The notes under the pieces are model-generated. The model made no database searches and had not been told where the DNA came from. It saw only the letters and a program-made list of their open reading frames with translations. Below, piece by piece: positions 21,818 to 33,105 of a stretch of 64,000 bases of DNA. The stretch is from Isoetes taiwanensis (Eukaryota > Streptophyta > Lycopodiopsida > Isoetales > Isoetaceae), in assembly GCA_021234155.1 (NCBI GenBank), contig JAJEKV010000059.1, forward strand, positions 9,089,414 to 9,153,413. The letters are read 5' to 3'. Within the stretch, counting starts at the first letter, position 1. Each line of letters opens with the position of its first letter. The position numbers were made by a program, and so were the translations under genes.

Positions 21818-22736
21818 AAGAAGGAAGTATAAATTCAAAAGGCATTACTGCCTCTATGCCATAGGCAAGCTGAAATGGTGTATGACCTGTTATAGACTTA
21901 TAGCTAGTTCGATAAGCCCACAAAACTGCTGGGAGTTTGAGTTCCCAGTCCTTCCTTGTTGACTCACAAATTTTTTTGAGAACTGTTATGAGCACTTTAT
22001 TTGTGGATTCCGCTTGTCCGTTTGCCCTTGGATAGTATGGTGTAGACTTCCGATGGGCGATTAAAAAATCTCGGGTCAGAAATTCAATGGTTTCGTTAAT
22101 GAAGTGTCCACCGCGGTCACTGACCAGCTCTATTGGACAGCCAAAACGCGTGATAATCTGTTGATACAAAACCTTAGCTACACTTTGTGCTTCATTATCT
22201 TTAAGAGCCCTTGCTTCAGCCCATTTTGTGTGATAATCCGTTAACACAAGTATATATCGTGATCTAGTACGAGCTGCAGGTGGAGAAATTGGTCCTACAA
22301 AGTCCATTCCCCACTTCTCGAATGGGCCTAAAGGAAGAATGGGGTTTAGTGGCATGTAATCTCTAGGACCTGGCTTCCCAACCCTTTGGCATATATCACA
22401 AGTTTTTGTGAATGCATAAACATCTTTAAACAATGTTGGCCACCAAAAACCTGATTGGAGAACCTTCCTCGCAGTTAGATCAGCAGAGAAATGCCCCCCA
22501 CCCACTCCTTGATGGGCTTCAAGAATGATGTCATATGTTTCGTGGGGCATCACACATCTTCGTAGCACATAATCTTTTCCTTTCTTATAGAGGTGCCCAT
22601 AAATTAGAGTGTATGGCTGAACTTTACGCAAAAAAACACGCCTGCTAGCAATATCCATTTGTTGAGGTAATTGTCCACTTGTAAGATATTCAGCGATACC
22701 TGCATACCATGGAGGTATGACATTAATCTGAAACAA
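21818..22736 (-). CDS. el2 integrase, zinc-finger and catalytic core
   Basis: The frame reads through the integrase N-terminal zinc finger (AHQGVGGGHFS with its paired CDICQ cysteines) and a complete DDE core: GMDFVGP (first Asp), LVSDRGGHF (second Asp) and ANGQAESTN (Glu). It then runs into the tail TGHTPFQLAYGIEAVMPF before el3 interrupts it. Integrase joins the element's cDNA ends to host DNA. All three catalytic acids and the zinc ligands are visible, so the protein was functional when el3 landed. The continuation is at 12799-13449. The ATG at 22736 is internal to pol. Confidence 0.92.
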
Positions 22737-23408
22737 CTTAATGTCTGGTAACTCATCGTGAATTCCACTTGGTTGTTCACCATTTGGTAACCTAGAGAGG
22801 TGGTCTGGGATAGTGTGAGCAGCCCAGTGTTTTAATACTTAATCTTTAAAATTAAATTCTTGAAGCATTAGTAACCAACGAGTAATTCCCCCATACACGT
22901 GGTTTGTTTACCAAATAGAGTAAAGCTTGGTGATCCATGAAAATATAAAGTAATTGCCCAACAGTAGTGATGGAACTTTTGAACCGCAAAACACCATTAT
23001 GAGACCCTCACGTTCTGTTGTATTATAATTTCTTTCAGCCCTATTAAGTTGTTTGCTCGCATAATGAATTGGGCGATCTATTTGCGAATCTATTTGTTGT
23101 GCTAAGACAGCACCTACTGCTGTTTTAGACGCATCAACATGGACATGAAACTCACGATCCCAATTCGGCGTTATGAGCACAGGAGCTGATGTCATTAATG
23201 CTTTAATCTTTTCAAAAGCATCGTTGCACTTTGTTGACCATTCAAATTTTACTTTTGGACTCACCAAAACATTTAAAGGTGTTGCTATCTCAGCCAAATT
23301 CGGACAGAATTTCCTATAATAGTTTGCTTTTCCTAGAAATCTCTTTACTTCCGTCACGTTTCTAGGAGAAGGCATGTCCCGGACTGCCTGTACCTTGCTT
23401 GGATCAGT
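22737..23408 (-). CDS. el2 RNase H and RT connection
   Basis: The frame from 23426 reads TDPSKVQAVRDMPSP and VKRFLGKANYYRKF (connection), then a Ty3/gypsy RNase H: FHVHVDASKTAVGAVLAQ, RPIHYASKQLNRAERNY, TTEREGL. An indel near 22960 breaks the frame, and the end of RNase H plus the tether to integrase (22737-22905) is in other frames. RNase H removes the RNA strand during reverse transcription. The start of this block is cut at about 23409 by the inverted RT segment. Confidence 0.85.
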
Positions 23409-24647
23409 GAGTGGAAACACAACCAAGAACTACAGATTACCAGATCCTTCTAGGAAGACCTTGGTTGCGAGCTTCTAAAGCAATACATGACTGGTCAACC
23501 AACACGCTTACCTTATCAAAACAGGGCAAAGTAGCCAAAATTAATTTGCCATCAGGATCAACTACTATTTTGAAGGAAGAAGTGGTTTTTTCTGATAGCG
23601 ATGATGAAGAGGGTATTTATGAAGAAGAAGATGACGAAGAAGATTTTTATAACGTTGATGTGTTTGAGGAATATCAAATGGACTTTGCAACTTGTTTCAT
23701 GGTGGAACAAGTGATGGATTACCCTGCGGGTTTTACAGAAGTACAACAAGGTACTGCTGTTTTGCATCATGAACCAGCTCATACATTGCAAGGCAATAAC
23801 CTAATTCCCTATTTGGGCACTCCAGAAGTTGAGGAAATCAATCTAGGATCTGAAATTGAACCTCAAACGGTACGTTTGGGCAAAGACTTACCATTAAATG
23901 TTCGTGATTTGGCTATAAAATTACTCCAAGAATACAAGGATATATTCGCTTGGAGTTATGCAGATTTAAGGGGAATCTCTCCCGACATTTGTCTTATGAG
24001 GATACCTTTAGTAACAACTGCCAAACTAGTCTACCAAAGAGCTTACAGAATGAATCCCAATTTTGCTTCAAATGTTAAAGAAGAGATCCAAAAGTTGCTG
24101 CATGCGGATTTCATATTTGAGGTAGAAACAAGTGACTGGGTTTCCCCTATAGTTTGTGTAAAGAAGAAAAATGGGAAATTACGTGTATGTGTGGATTTTC
24201 GGAAGCTTAATGACGCCACAGAGAAAGATCATTTTCCACTTCCGTTTACAGATCAAGTGTTAGAACAAGTAGCAGGTCATGAATGTTATTCATTCATGGA
24301 TGGCTTTTCTGGATATAATCAGATTAAAATACATCCCGATGACCAACTAAAAACGACTTTTATAACGCAGTTTGGCACATATGCCTATAAGGTAATGCCA
24401 TTTGGTTTGAGTAACGCTCCTTCATTATTCCAAAGAATAATGCTTATAGTTTTCAAAGAGTACATTGGGAACTTCATTGAAGTCTTCTTAGATGATTTCA
24501 CGGTATTTAGTAGTCTTCAAGGCCACCTCTCAAAATTGAAATTGTGTTTTGAGAGATGCCGAAAGTATGGAGTTTCACTTAATCCTGAAAAGTGTACCTT
24601 TATGGTCAAACACGGGATACTCCTAGGGCACATTGTGACTAAGGAGC
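23409..24647 (+). CDS. el2 protease end and reverse transcriptase, inverted relative to the element
   Basis: The 417-codon open frame is on the plus strand, although the rest of el2 is on the minus strand. It reads the protease C-terminus (YQILLGRPWLRASKA, residues 10-24), an acidic linker (about 58-90), then a full reverse transcriptase: SDWVSPIVCVKKKNG, CVDFRKLN, FMDGFSGYNQI (catalytic Asp about 298), MPFGLSNAPS and EVFLDDFTVF (about 357-366, FLDD in place of YxDD), ending NPEKCTF and GHIVTKE. Gag ends at the right junction and RNase H starts at the left junction, both in the opposite orientation. Turning the block around restores gag-PR-RT-RNase H order. All catalytic residues are present and no stop is seen. 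It is either a real inversion or an assembly error. Confidence 0.93.
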
Positions 24648-26264
24648 TTTATGCAAATCATTAAACTTTAACTTTTTGCGTAATGAATTCGTCATAATAT
24701 TTACTCCTGCACCGCCATCCACAGGAGCTTTTGTAATTTCCATTCCCTTAATTGAAACTGTAACTACTGGGTTAAATTTATCTGTTGGTTCAATCTTGTA
24801 CGTGGCAACCGAATCTTCAGTGTGATAGAACGCTTTGGATATGCCTAAATCCGATACATACTTTCCTAGTAAAACAAGAGGAACAGGAATCATCATTTCT
24901 TGAATTTCATTATTCAATTCTTTGATGTCTTCCCTTAGCTCATCTCCTTTTACTTCAATCGATTTCAACCCAGGAAGACATTTAGTCACTATTCCCAAAG
25001 GAATGTGAACCATCAACTTTTGTACTTGTTGTTTAATATAATCCAGATCATGCCTACTATCTCTTAGTGCATGAACTTCATTGCCAAAATTCTCAGATTG
25101 AAAATTCTGAATATGATCTTTAACCTCATTAAAAACCTCTTGTTCTTGTAGAACATCTGGATATCTCTCTTTCTTTCCTTTCACCATTTTGCCATGAAGG
25201 TCAGGCACTTGAATCCCTTGTTGTTTAGCCCTTTGTCTGGTCACGACATTCACATCAACATCGTATTCTAAACCAACCATTCGAGCTTCTTGAGTCTTAA
25301 CCTCAGGGCTCTCTTGAGAGTTGTCTTTAAACTCTTTCCTTGGTTGCTTACAATCACGGGAGAAGTGCCCCTTCTCTCCGCAGTTCCAACAAGCAATGAT
25401 TTGAGAAAACTTTTTATCTTTTGCTTGTGCAGACACCGCAAAAGTTTCAACAACGGCTTTTCCTTTGTTCTTAGAATTAAAAAAACAGTCTTTTGTATCA
25501 TGGTTATTCTTTTCACATATGTGACAGAATTTCTTTTCCAAGTTAGATCGGCATTCTGTTGCGTAATGCCCAGGCTTTGAACATCGAGTACACCAAATAA
25601 AGCTTCTTTTCTGCTCACCTTGAGTTAATTTTTTCATACCCTCTTCCATAGATTGCAATTTAGTTTGCATCTCTTTCACAGATTTGATCTCCTGTGCAAC
25701 CTTCTTTTGCACTAGTGAGTCAATTTCTGGCTGTTTGGCTTTCTCAGTAGCCAAAATTCCCATTACAACAGAAGCCCTTTTCACTGCAAGATCTAAGGTA
25801 TCCGGAGCATCTAGCTCCAACTGTTGTTTAATCCGAGATGGGAACCCATCAATGAACCAAGCCACCACATCTTCTTGATGTGGTTTTGGCTCCATTTGAT
25901 TAGTCAGCTCAAGAACTCTCAAAGAGAAATTCCTTGGATGTTCTCCAGACTTAACTTGAAGTGCACGAACCTCATCTTTCAGCTCCTTATTTGTGGGTAT
26001 AGTCTGAAACAGACTCAGAAACAAAGCTTTCATGTCATCCCAAGTAGTAAATACAGTTGCTGGATCATTTATCCAGTCTGCTGGCTTCCCATCCAAGGTT
26101 GTTGGGAATAACTTTAATCTGTGGGCATCAGAATCCTGCCCATTCAATGAACTAATATTTTCGAATTGTTTAATGTGTGTTTTTGCTTGATATTCTGATG
26201 CTTTTCCCGTACCATATCTCGGATAAGCTATGTAAGGTTTTGATGTTAATGTAGGATTAGACAT
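24645..26264 (-). CDS. el2 gag with protease active-site start
   Basis: The 541-codon frame starts MSNPTLTSKPYIAYP at 26264. The retrotransposon gag (capsid) region spans about residues 45-160 (KLFPTTLDGKPADWI, FLSLFQTIPTN, FIDGFPSRIKQQLE). Three zinc knuckles follow: CTRCSKPGHYATEC (225-238), CHICEKNNHDTKDC (247-260) and CWNCGEKGHFSRDC (292-305). A later part carries the aspartic protease start VDGGAGVNI (about 515-523). Gag packages the element RNA, the knuckles bind nucleic acid, and the protease matures the polyprotein. The last few codons (LHKAP) and the stop lie at the edge of the inversion, so the native frame continued into the RT block. Confidence 0.93.
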
Positions 26265-26707
26265 GGTAAAAATAGTATGTATATCAGGAAGGATTTCAGA
26301 AGGTCTTGTTGCAGCAAGTTTTTGCTGCTCTCTTTTTCCCGCCTTGCAACCCTCTCAAGCTCTTGCTTGCCTCTGATTTCCTCTTTTCTCCGCTCCTCGG
26401 CTAAACTTTTATACATAAATGCCTTCCGCATCATTAAGAATGCTTACTGATCTGATTAGAGGTGTTAATCCCTCAAAAAACCTCTTCAGGAAGCCTTAAT
26501 TCAAAATTCAGACTGCGCAGACCAGCTTTTTGGTTTAACCATGGTAAGTCAAGATATACTTGGATATTATGGACGAAATCTGGCCCTATGACAGACCACT
26601 GGTATACCCACTTGTCTACCAAGTTTCAGGAAATACTAAGTACCCTAACTTAGGTAAATCACTACTGTAACAGGTCTGAAATTCAGCAGAACGAAATTGC
26701 CAGGATG
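26265..26707 (-). other. el2 5' leader between primer site and gag
   Basis: This is the leader of about 440 bases upstream of gag. An open frame at 26246-26434 on the same strand is rich in Glu, Arg and Lys (AEERRKEEIRGKQELERV) and would make a short coiled coil. It overlaps the gag start in another frame and may be an upstream ORF or chance. Confidence 0.5.
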
Positions 26708-26724
26708 TCCCGGCAACGGAACCA
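26708..26724 (-). promoter_or_regulatory. el2 primer binding site (tRNA-Asp-like)
   Basis: Minus-strand TGGTTCCGTTGCCGGGA lies four bases after the 5' LTR. It resembles the Athila/Tat-type site complementary to the 3' end of tRNA-Asp (TGGCGCCGTTGCCGGGG), differing at a few positions. Confidence 0.75.
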
Positions 26725-26728
26725 AAAA

Positions 26729-27549
26729 TGTTAACAAACTCTCACTTTGCTAACACTAAATAACACAGAGCAAACTAACAAATACTTACCCAAGTACTTG
26801 CAAAGATGTTTGCCCATTCAAGCTCAGATCGTGACCCATAATCCACTGTAACCTCAGAAGCTGGAGCTAGTAAACCCATTAACAAGTGTTAGACATAAGC
26901 TTTCAACGAGGTCTTTCGTCAGCAAAGATCTTAAATGGTTTTACCTGAAGACTCAAATGCCGCCATTGCCGAAGCTTGGAGCAAATAAACTAGGAAGAAA
27001 CCGTTTGGAGCCAAATACGCTTCCATGGAAACTCTTTTAACGACACAGAATTCGGTTCTTGCTATGCTACTTTTAGGTTCTTCACATATTCAATATTAGG
27101 AATTTGCTTGTTATTATGAATGTAAGCGACAATACAAAGGGCAACGAAATAAAGATCAACATTTCGCACATGAAGAGACAATTAAATGATCAACATAAAC
27201 TTCTATTCCAATCTCTCTCCTCCTTGTTACAACGTCATTGGGCCTTTTATAGTGCTCAAGTCCCATAACCGTTTCAGGTTGCCACATGGCACCAATAACT
27301 TTATTTCCTACTTACGTTTACTTAATACAACTTCATAACATTTATACTATAATAACAAAGCAAATAACATAAACTCAACAACAATGTTTTATCTTCAAAG
27401 TGCATGGTCATTTCTTCTGCCCCTAATGTCCCGACGAACGTCTTCGTGGTCGTTTGAAGTTCCTATCATCTTCTTCCTGCTCGTCTTCTTCGTCCAGGTT
27501 TGCAAGTGCATCTAGAACTGTTTCCGCTACATCAGTAGTTTCCTTATCA
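26729..27549 (-). repeat. el2 5' LTR
   Basis: This 821-bp partner of 10162-10987 starts TGTTAACAAACTC and ends CCTTATCA on the plus strand. A TATA-like TATAAAA on the element strand lies at 27245-27251. The target duplication AGTCG follows at 27550-27554. Confidence 0.93.
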
Positions 27550-28127
27550 AGTCGTTCCAACAACTCTGGGATCAAAGGAAGCGGATATCGATTTGGCACT
27601 GTGATTTTATTGAAGCCACGGCAATCAACGAACAAACGCAGTGAATCATTCTTCTTTTTGACGAAGAAGATAGGCGCTCTAGCAGGGGACTGAGAATGTC
27701 GAATGAAACCAGTGGCTAGATTCTCTTCAATATAATCCCGCAAAACCTTCAACTCAGCGGGAGATCAACTATATATCGAACCATATGGCGGCATTGCCCC
27801 AGGCTGCAAATCAATAGAACAATCATATGGACGATGCTCTGGGAACTGGTTGGTCTTGACTTTGTCAAAAATATCAGAGAAGTTGCCATATTTATCTGGG
27901 AGCATTGGAGCAGACTTCACTGGTGCCGAGCTAGCCGACGGATGAACCTGGATTGCAAATACTGAACTTGGATCTTGCCTTCCAGATTTAATGAACTCAC
28001 GAAGAGAAATCCTCGACATACGAAACTGAGGGCATGAAGAAGCCTCTACAGAAGCAGGAATATGAGCAAAGATTTGCCAGCATCCTATGAGTGTAAGCTG
28101 TCTGTCTGTCATTGAGTAGTGATACAT
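27550..28127 (-). pseudogene. Chromovirus (el1) pol, 5' half: protease-RT linker and RT fingers
   Basis: Reading leftwards on the minus strand: MSRISLREF, DKYGNFSDIFDK, HRPYDCSIDLQPGA, then a stop, then [63 protein letters not shown]. These are the standard chromovirus RT N-terminal landmarks. It ends at the el2 target site, and the protein continues at 10156. The part right of about 28100 is not recognisable as gag or protease, so el1 is truncated here and its 5' LTR is missing. Confidence 0.87.
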
Positions 28128-29207
28128 AAATAAAAATCAGAAAGATATTACATCTGCACCAGCTCTCTACAAGAATTCTTATCCCATACTGATTCATTAC
28201 TTCTAGATCTGGCCATATACCATTTAACCTTGAAATGCCATGAATAGTAGCCCTAAGATTGGTCCATGAGATGATGCTATCATTTCTATAAAAATCTTTG
28301 ACAATGAAATCATTTCTTGTAAATTTTGGGGTACATAATTGCCTGCACCCCAATCTTGTAACATTTGCAGGTTTCTTGGATGCCTTCAAAGTATTCTTTC
28401 TATGGACTTCTACCTGTCATGTTTAGGTCCAATTGATCAGCTCATCATATGGAACGCAACATGAAATGTAGCAAATAGTACTTATTGATATCACTAAATC
28501 TAATTTGAAAGTCACTATCTTTTCGAATACTTTCTAATTCACATTGTATCCTTCTTATTCTTCTCTTTAGGACATGTTGGAAGTCTGCAATAGATTATAG
28601 TAGATGTATCAAATAGAAAACAAAATTACAAGTTTGAACAAACAAAACCAAGTGCTCACTTCTTTATACCACATTTTGTACAAGTCGGCATCAAACACGT
28701 ATGCTTATGCCACTCTTAAATCTCATCATTTTGGTAAACCACCATTCTCCAATAACCACTTGTTGATTTGATGATGTTCTCCTTAGCCATGCAGATTGGG
28801 CCTGGTCCACAAACTTTGCACTTACAATTATAGTTATTATGAACACCACGAGGATTGACCTCATATTTTTGCATGTGTGTCTTCAACATCGTAGAAGATA
28901 CTCTTGAAAACCCCATGGTAATAGTTTTTCTTGAAACAGATCGAACCCTTCAAATTGCAGATTGATTAATCCCTCTTGTCATAGATGCTGCCATTTGAAG
29001 GGTGTTCTTTCTTGCTTGCAAGACATTATTTCTTCTTTGCATCTTTTGTGCTTGCACTTTCTCTTTAACATTTACAATCATGCTTTTCATGAAAACAATA
29101 TCCTTGGGATCTTGTACATCTGTTTATATTGACAAATGCTTGTTCCTCTTAAAAAGTCTTTGAAGAACTCTCCTTTTATTTCAACTCCTCAGAAACATTC
29201 TTGACAA
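28128..29207. other. Unclassified spacer with a cysteine-rich ORF
   Basis: This stretch lies between the chromovirus truncation and the el6 LTR. A minus-strand frame at 28716-28916 (66 codons) has NYNCKCKVCGPGPICMA and later GYWRMVVYQ. It resembles a plus-strand frame near 45760-45905 (CSCNCGVCDPK then FWRAMV). The rest has no recognisable gene. Confidence 0.4.
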
Positions 29208-29526
29208 TGTGACGCTCCCCACTAAATATACGACGTCCCGTAGTACATCTAGTGGAAAATTCCCTATCCCGCCTCCGGCTGTAAGGGCCCTCTGTCTATG
29301 GTGCAGGAAAGGTCTACGAAGGTGTCTTGCGCGCCCTTTCCCTATGGGCTCCTATAATAGTGGAAGCATAACATAACGTCAGTACAAGCAATAACAATAC
29401 ATCCAACCACCTCAAAGGGTAGCACATCCGTACAACCATAGGTACATCAAAGATAATAACATAATGTCAAACAAGTGAGCTCCTGTTTAGGGCCTTGGTT
29501 CAGATCACCATGAGATAGCCCTCTCA
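29208..29526 (-). repeat. el6 LTR, left part (split by el4)
   Basis: It begins TGTGACGCTCCCCAC, as the el3 LTR begins TGTGACGTCCCCTAC, and keeps the same order of landmarks (GGAAGC.TAA, then CATACA-like stretches). It continues at 36633 after el4. Both parts together are about 1659 bp, close to the 1672 bp of el3. Confidence 0.8.
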
Positions 29527-30061
29527 TGAGGACCCTTGATCAAGCAAACAAATCCTAGCAAAGTGTCACGGGGATTTTGCAAGAGAGTAGAATAGGAAAA
29601 GGAAAACAAAACAGAAACACAAAGAGACTATATGCCAAGATAAGGCTCCTTGAATATCAATAAGGGTACATGAACTCTCGGCAAGCGAGAAGAATGAAAT
29701 GAGACAACACTAAATTTCATCAAAAAACTCGAGATCTATCTCTACTGATATATATAGTACAATGGCCTTGGTCCCAGAATAGATAGCTGGCAGATCTCGG
29801 TCACCAAATCTTGGATCATATGCATGATTTAAGGGAATCTTGTAGTGCTGTCATTAGTGCCTGGAATCCCACTAAATTAGAGTTGAACTCCCCCGAGGCC
29901 GTCATTTATCTTGTCTAGCTCTCTTCTTTGACGGGAGCGTGGACTTCTGCGTGGTTTTTGGTGGGGGCATGGGTTTGCTACCTGACACTTGACCTTGTCC
30001 CTTGCCTCTACCCTGTGTAGTATTCAGGAATAGTCCTGTGCCTGGCTGCACAGGACTAACA
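29527..30061 (-). repeat. el4 3' LTR
   Basis: This 535-bp stretch runs TGAGGACCC to CTAACA on the plus strand, aligned throughout with 36110-36632. A TATA-like run lies at 29748-29757. A purine-rich minus-strand stretch (TTGGTGGTGGAAA) abuts its inner edge at about 30062-30074. Confidence 0.88.
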
Positions 30062-30069
30062 TTTCCACC

Positions 30070-31443
30070 ACCAAAGAACACTCGGAGGAGAGAAAAGTAG
30101 GCACAGATTCAGAAGGGGGAAAGCCAGAAACCTTGCCAAAATCATCCTGTTGACTGTGAGGTCATGCCTCAGAGTTATATTTTTGGATGAGATCTTGTCG
30201 ATCTTTCAAAGCTTCGGAAGTGTGTATCCCGATAGAAGGTGACGCGTCGATCAGAAACCCAGACTGCGCCATGTCTTCAAAACCACGCTGAGCCTCTGTG
30301 GGGACATACTGGCATTCGATGAGTAGGCAAGTCTAGAGACCAAAAGCATCAGCATTGGCATTTGGATTACAATAATATATAGGTCGTCTTCGAGCAATTG
30401 AACATTGAAGAAGGCACTTCAAGGCTGCACAAAAACCTGCTTGACGGTGAACTGATGGGTCAGGGGACATAGCAGCACGCTCCAAGAATTGTGTGAGTCC
30501 CTAGACAGCCTGAGTGGAGTTTTGCCAACAACGTTTGTTTGGAATGTTGATCCAATTCCGAATTTGATCCAAAGTTTCTCCTTCTTGCCATACAGTTCGG
30601 CGCACAAAATGTGGATCCCACCTAAGATTTGTAGATATATGAGTCGGGGTCCAATCAGCATGACCGGCCAAAGCTTGGTCCAAAAAGAGGAGCGCCAATC
30701 CAAAGTGAGGAACTGAAGGCGTGAAGGTGCTCCCAATGATGCATAGAGAGTGTTATGCTGAAGAGGAGGCTGCCTCATAAGTTGTTGAGCTTGATCACTA
30801 ACTCTTGAAGGAGGTCAAAGATCCGTGAGTTTGACACCAATGTTTCCAGTCAGAGCATGAAAGAAGAGTGTTGACAGGGGGAGAAACCCGTTTCAACTGG
30901 AATGATCTCATTATCAAGATAGACACCGAGGCTATTAAAGCCACCTATATTAAAACTGTAAATATATCTGTGCAAACTGAATCCCCATTTCTTCGTGCAA
31001 GTTCTTACATACTTGCTGTAACGTTTCTGTGATCCAAAGAGGCAAATGGTGAGCAAGCTCTGGCATGTACTCCACCTTGAAGGCATTGACCCATGACTGA
31101 TCATGAAGAAATTTGTTCTCAGATTGTAACAACCACTTGGCATTTGGATCACCTTTGAAAGCACCTGGTGGACCATCATCGAACTTGTCCTGTGTGTCAA
31201 ATAGATAAAAGTCATGCATCATATACGCCATTGGTTGAACAAGGTGAAAAAGAAGAAATTCGGAATCTTCACAAGGAATGAGCTGGAATACCAAAAGAGC
31301 ACAAAGAAGGCCTTTGTCTTCAATTGAGAGATCAGGGCAGATGGTGAGGAGATCCTTACTATTGAGAGAGCTACAAAGGGTGCCATTAGCAGAGAGCTGC
31401 TTGTAAAGATGTCCAGGGACCATGGTATAGTCACAGACTTCAC
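30070..31443 (-). pseudogene. el4 extra ORF, broken, related to the el2 extra ORF
   Basis: The N-terminal piece (30950-31423) reads SKDLLTICPDLSIEDKGLL, LIPCEDSEFLLFHL and VEYMPELAHHLPLWI. After stops, the frame near 30700-30190 reads DPHFVRRTVW, NWINIPNK, SPDPSVHRQAGF, NPNANAD and FEDMAQSGFLIDASP, matching the el2 ORF at 10965-11645 in order. No known family is recognised. The N-terminal piece follows directly on a remnant of the pre-integrase region (GHLYKQLSANGTL), as if a deletion had joined pol to this gene. Confidence 0.6.
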
Positions 31444-31591
31444 AAAGAACTATTGACGGCGTGAACGTAGCTTCTTAGGAGAGAGCGTCGGGTCTTCTGA
31501 CGATAATGCACCAGAGAGAAGATATTGTTGATAGTCGTGAATCCAATGGGGCATGGCCATGACCAAGAAGAGTTGAGCATCTGGAAAAGTA

Positions 31592-33066
31592 TCAAGAAAC
31601 ACTCATGGACGGGTCATCCGTATGTATGCGTGAAAGATAATCAGGCACGACATGAGACTTGCCTGCCTTATGAATGATTTCAAAGGGAGCAAACTCTTGG
31701 AGTAGTACCCAGCGGGCAATGCATCCCGTGGGCATGGTCTTGTTGATCAGATAGAGCAGAGCTTGATGATCGACAAAGAACTTGATTTTGCTATCCAATA
31801 GATAGTGGCAGAACTGTTGTACACAGAAGATGAGTCCAAGCACCTCGCATTCCATGGCAGAATAATTTTTCTCGGCATGGTTAAGTTTTCTGCTTGCATA
31901 CCTACTAGGCTTGTCAATATGAGAATCATATACCTGGAAAAGAAAAGCACCAAGCAAAAGCGAAAACATCAACATGGACATGAAATGATTTGTCCAATTG
32001 AGGTGCAGGAGCTTGAGTGAGCATAACCTTCAATTTTTGAAATGCTGCATCCGCAAGTGGATTCGTCACCCGTGAGTTTATGAATGGGATCCGTGATGGC
32101 AGCTAGTCCAGGAATAAAGGTTGCATAATAATTTACCTTGCTAAGAAATGAGCGGGTTTCCTTGATGTTGGAAGATGCTTGAGCTTTGAGCACGGCAGAT
32201 GATTTTTGCAGGGTCCGTAGTAATGCCATCTTTGCTAACAACGTGGCCAAGAAGTACGCCTGAAGTGACACAGAAAGTGCACTTCTCCGAATTCAAATTA
32301 ATACCAGATTCATCACATTTTTGAAAAACTAAATCTAGTTTGGCGAGATGAGTAGAAAAGTAATCTTGGAAGACTTGCAGAAAAGCATTTTCTTTCATGT
32401 AATCCTGAAAGACAGAAAGCATAATGCGTTGAAAAGTAAAAGGAGAGTTGGACAATCCAAAGGGCACCACTTTGTAGGAAAAAGTGCCCCACGACATGGT
32501 GAATATAGTTTTCAACTGATCTTCAGCTTTAATAGAAATTTGATTGTAGCCAGAAAAGCCATCCATGAAGGACTACATCTCATGGTTTGCTACTACTTCA
32601 AGCACTTGATCGGGGGTAGCGGAAAATGATCTCGTTCCGTTTTATAATCCACGCAAATGCATATTTTACCATTATGCTTGAGGGCAATAACAATTGGGCT
32701 CACCCATTCAGAATGTTTGGCCTCATAGATAAGTCCAGCAGCCAGAAATTTATCGATTTCGGCTTTGACATGGTCACGATAGTTGGGATTGAGCATGTAC
32801 TGTCGTTGCTAGATGGGGTATGCATCTGGTTTGGTAGGAATAGTGAGTTCCCTCAATTATTTTTTGATACCTCGTAAATCTTTATAACTCCACGCAAAGA
32901 TGTGCTTGAATTTCTTGAAGAGATGGAGGGCGCGACCTTTATAAATTTTGGGGAGATTGGCAGCCAACCGGATTGGTTGAATGTCTCCTAAATCAATGAC
33001 TTCAACTTGAATATGCAAAATGACTTCCGTGTCTATGATAGTATGAGCAGGAGGTTGGAACAACAC
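31592..33066 (-). pseudogene. el4 reverse transcriptase and RNase H (inactive)
   Basis: RT pieces are HIFAWSYKDLRGI (about 32880), VSPIVIALKHNGKI, FMDGFSGYNQISI (about 32560), VVPFGLSNSPFTFQRIM, and LNSEKCTFCV. The catalytic YxDD/FLDD site is replaced by LQVFQDYF, so the second and third RT aspartates are lost. Connection and RNase H follow: TRSFLSKVNYYATFIPG, then DKPSRYASRKLNHAEKNYSA and FFVDHQALLYLINK, ending VVPDYLSRIHT. Similarity to el2 places both in the same branch. Confidence 0.83.
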
Positions 33067-33105
33067 AGGTGGGTCAGCCTTCCGGGGAGAAAAGAATAGA
33101 GGCTA

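Larger units (their letters stand above)
10162..27549 (-). mobile_element. el2: Tat/Athila-like Ty3/gypsy retrotransposon, split by el3
   Basis: el2 is a full-length LTR element on the minus strand. Its parts are a 5' LTR (26729-27549), a primer binding site (26708-26724), gag with protease motif (24645-26264), an inverted RT block (23409-24647), RNase H (22908-23408), integrase (21818-22736 and 12799-13449), extra ORFs (10988-12811) and a 3' LTR (10162-10987). Without the 8.36-kb el3 insertion it is about 9.0 kb. The RT motifs FMDGFSGYNQI and FLDD, the tRNA-Asp-like primer site and the extra ORFs after integrase fit the Tat/Athila branch. Apart from the inversion and the el3 insertion, the gag, RT and integrase core frames are open, so it is fairly young. 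Confidence 0.9.
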
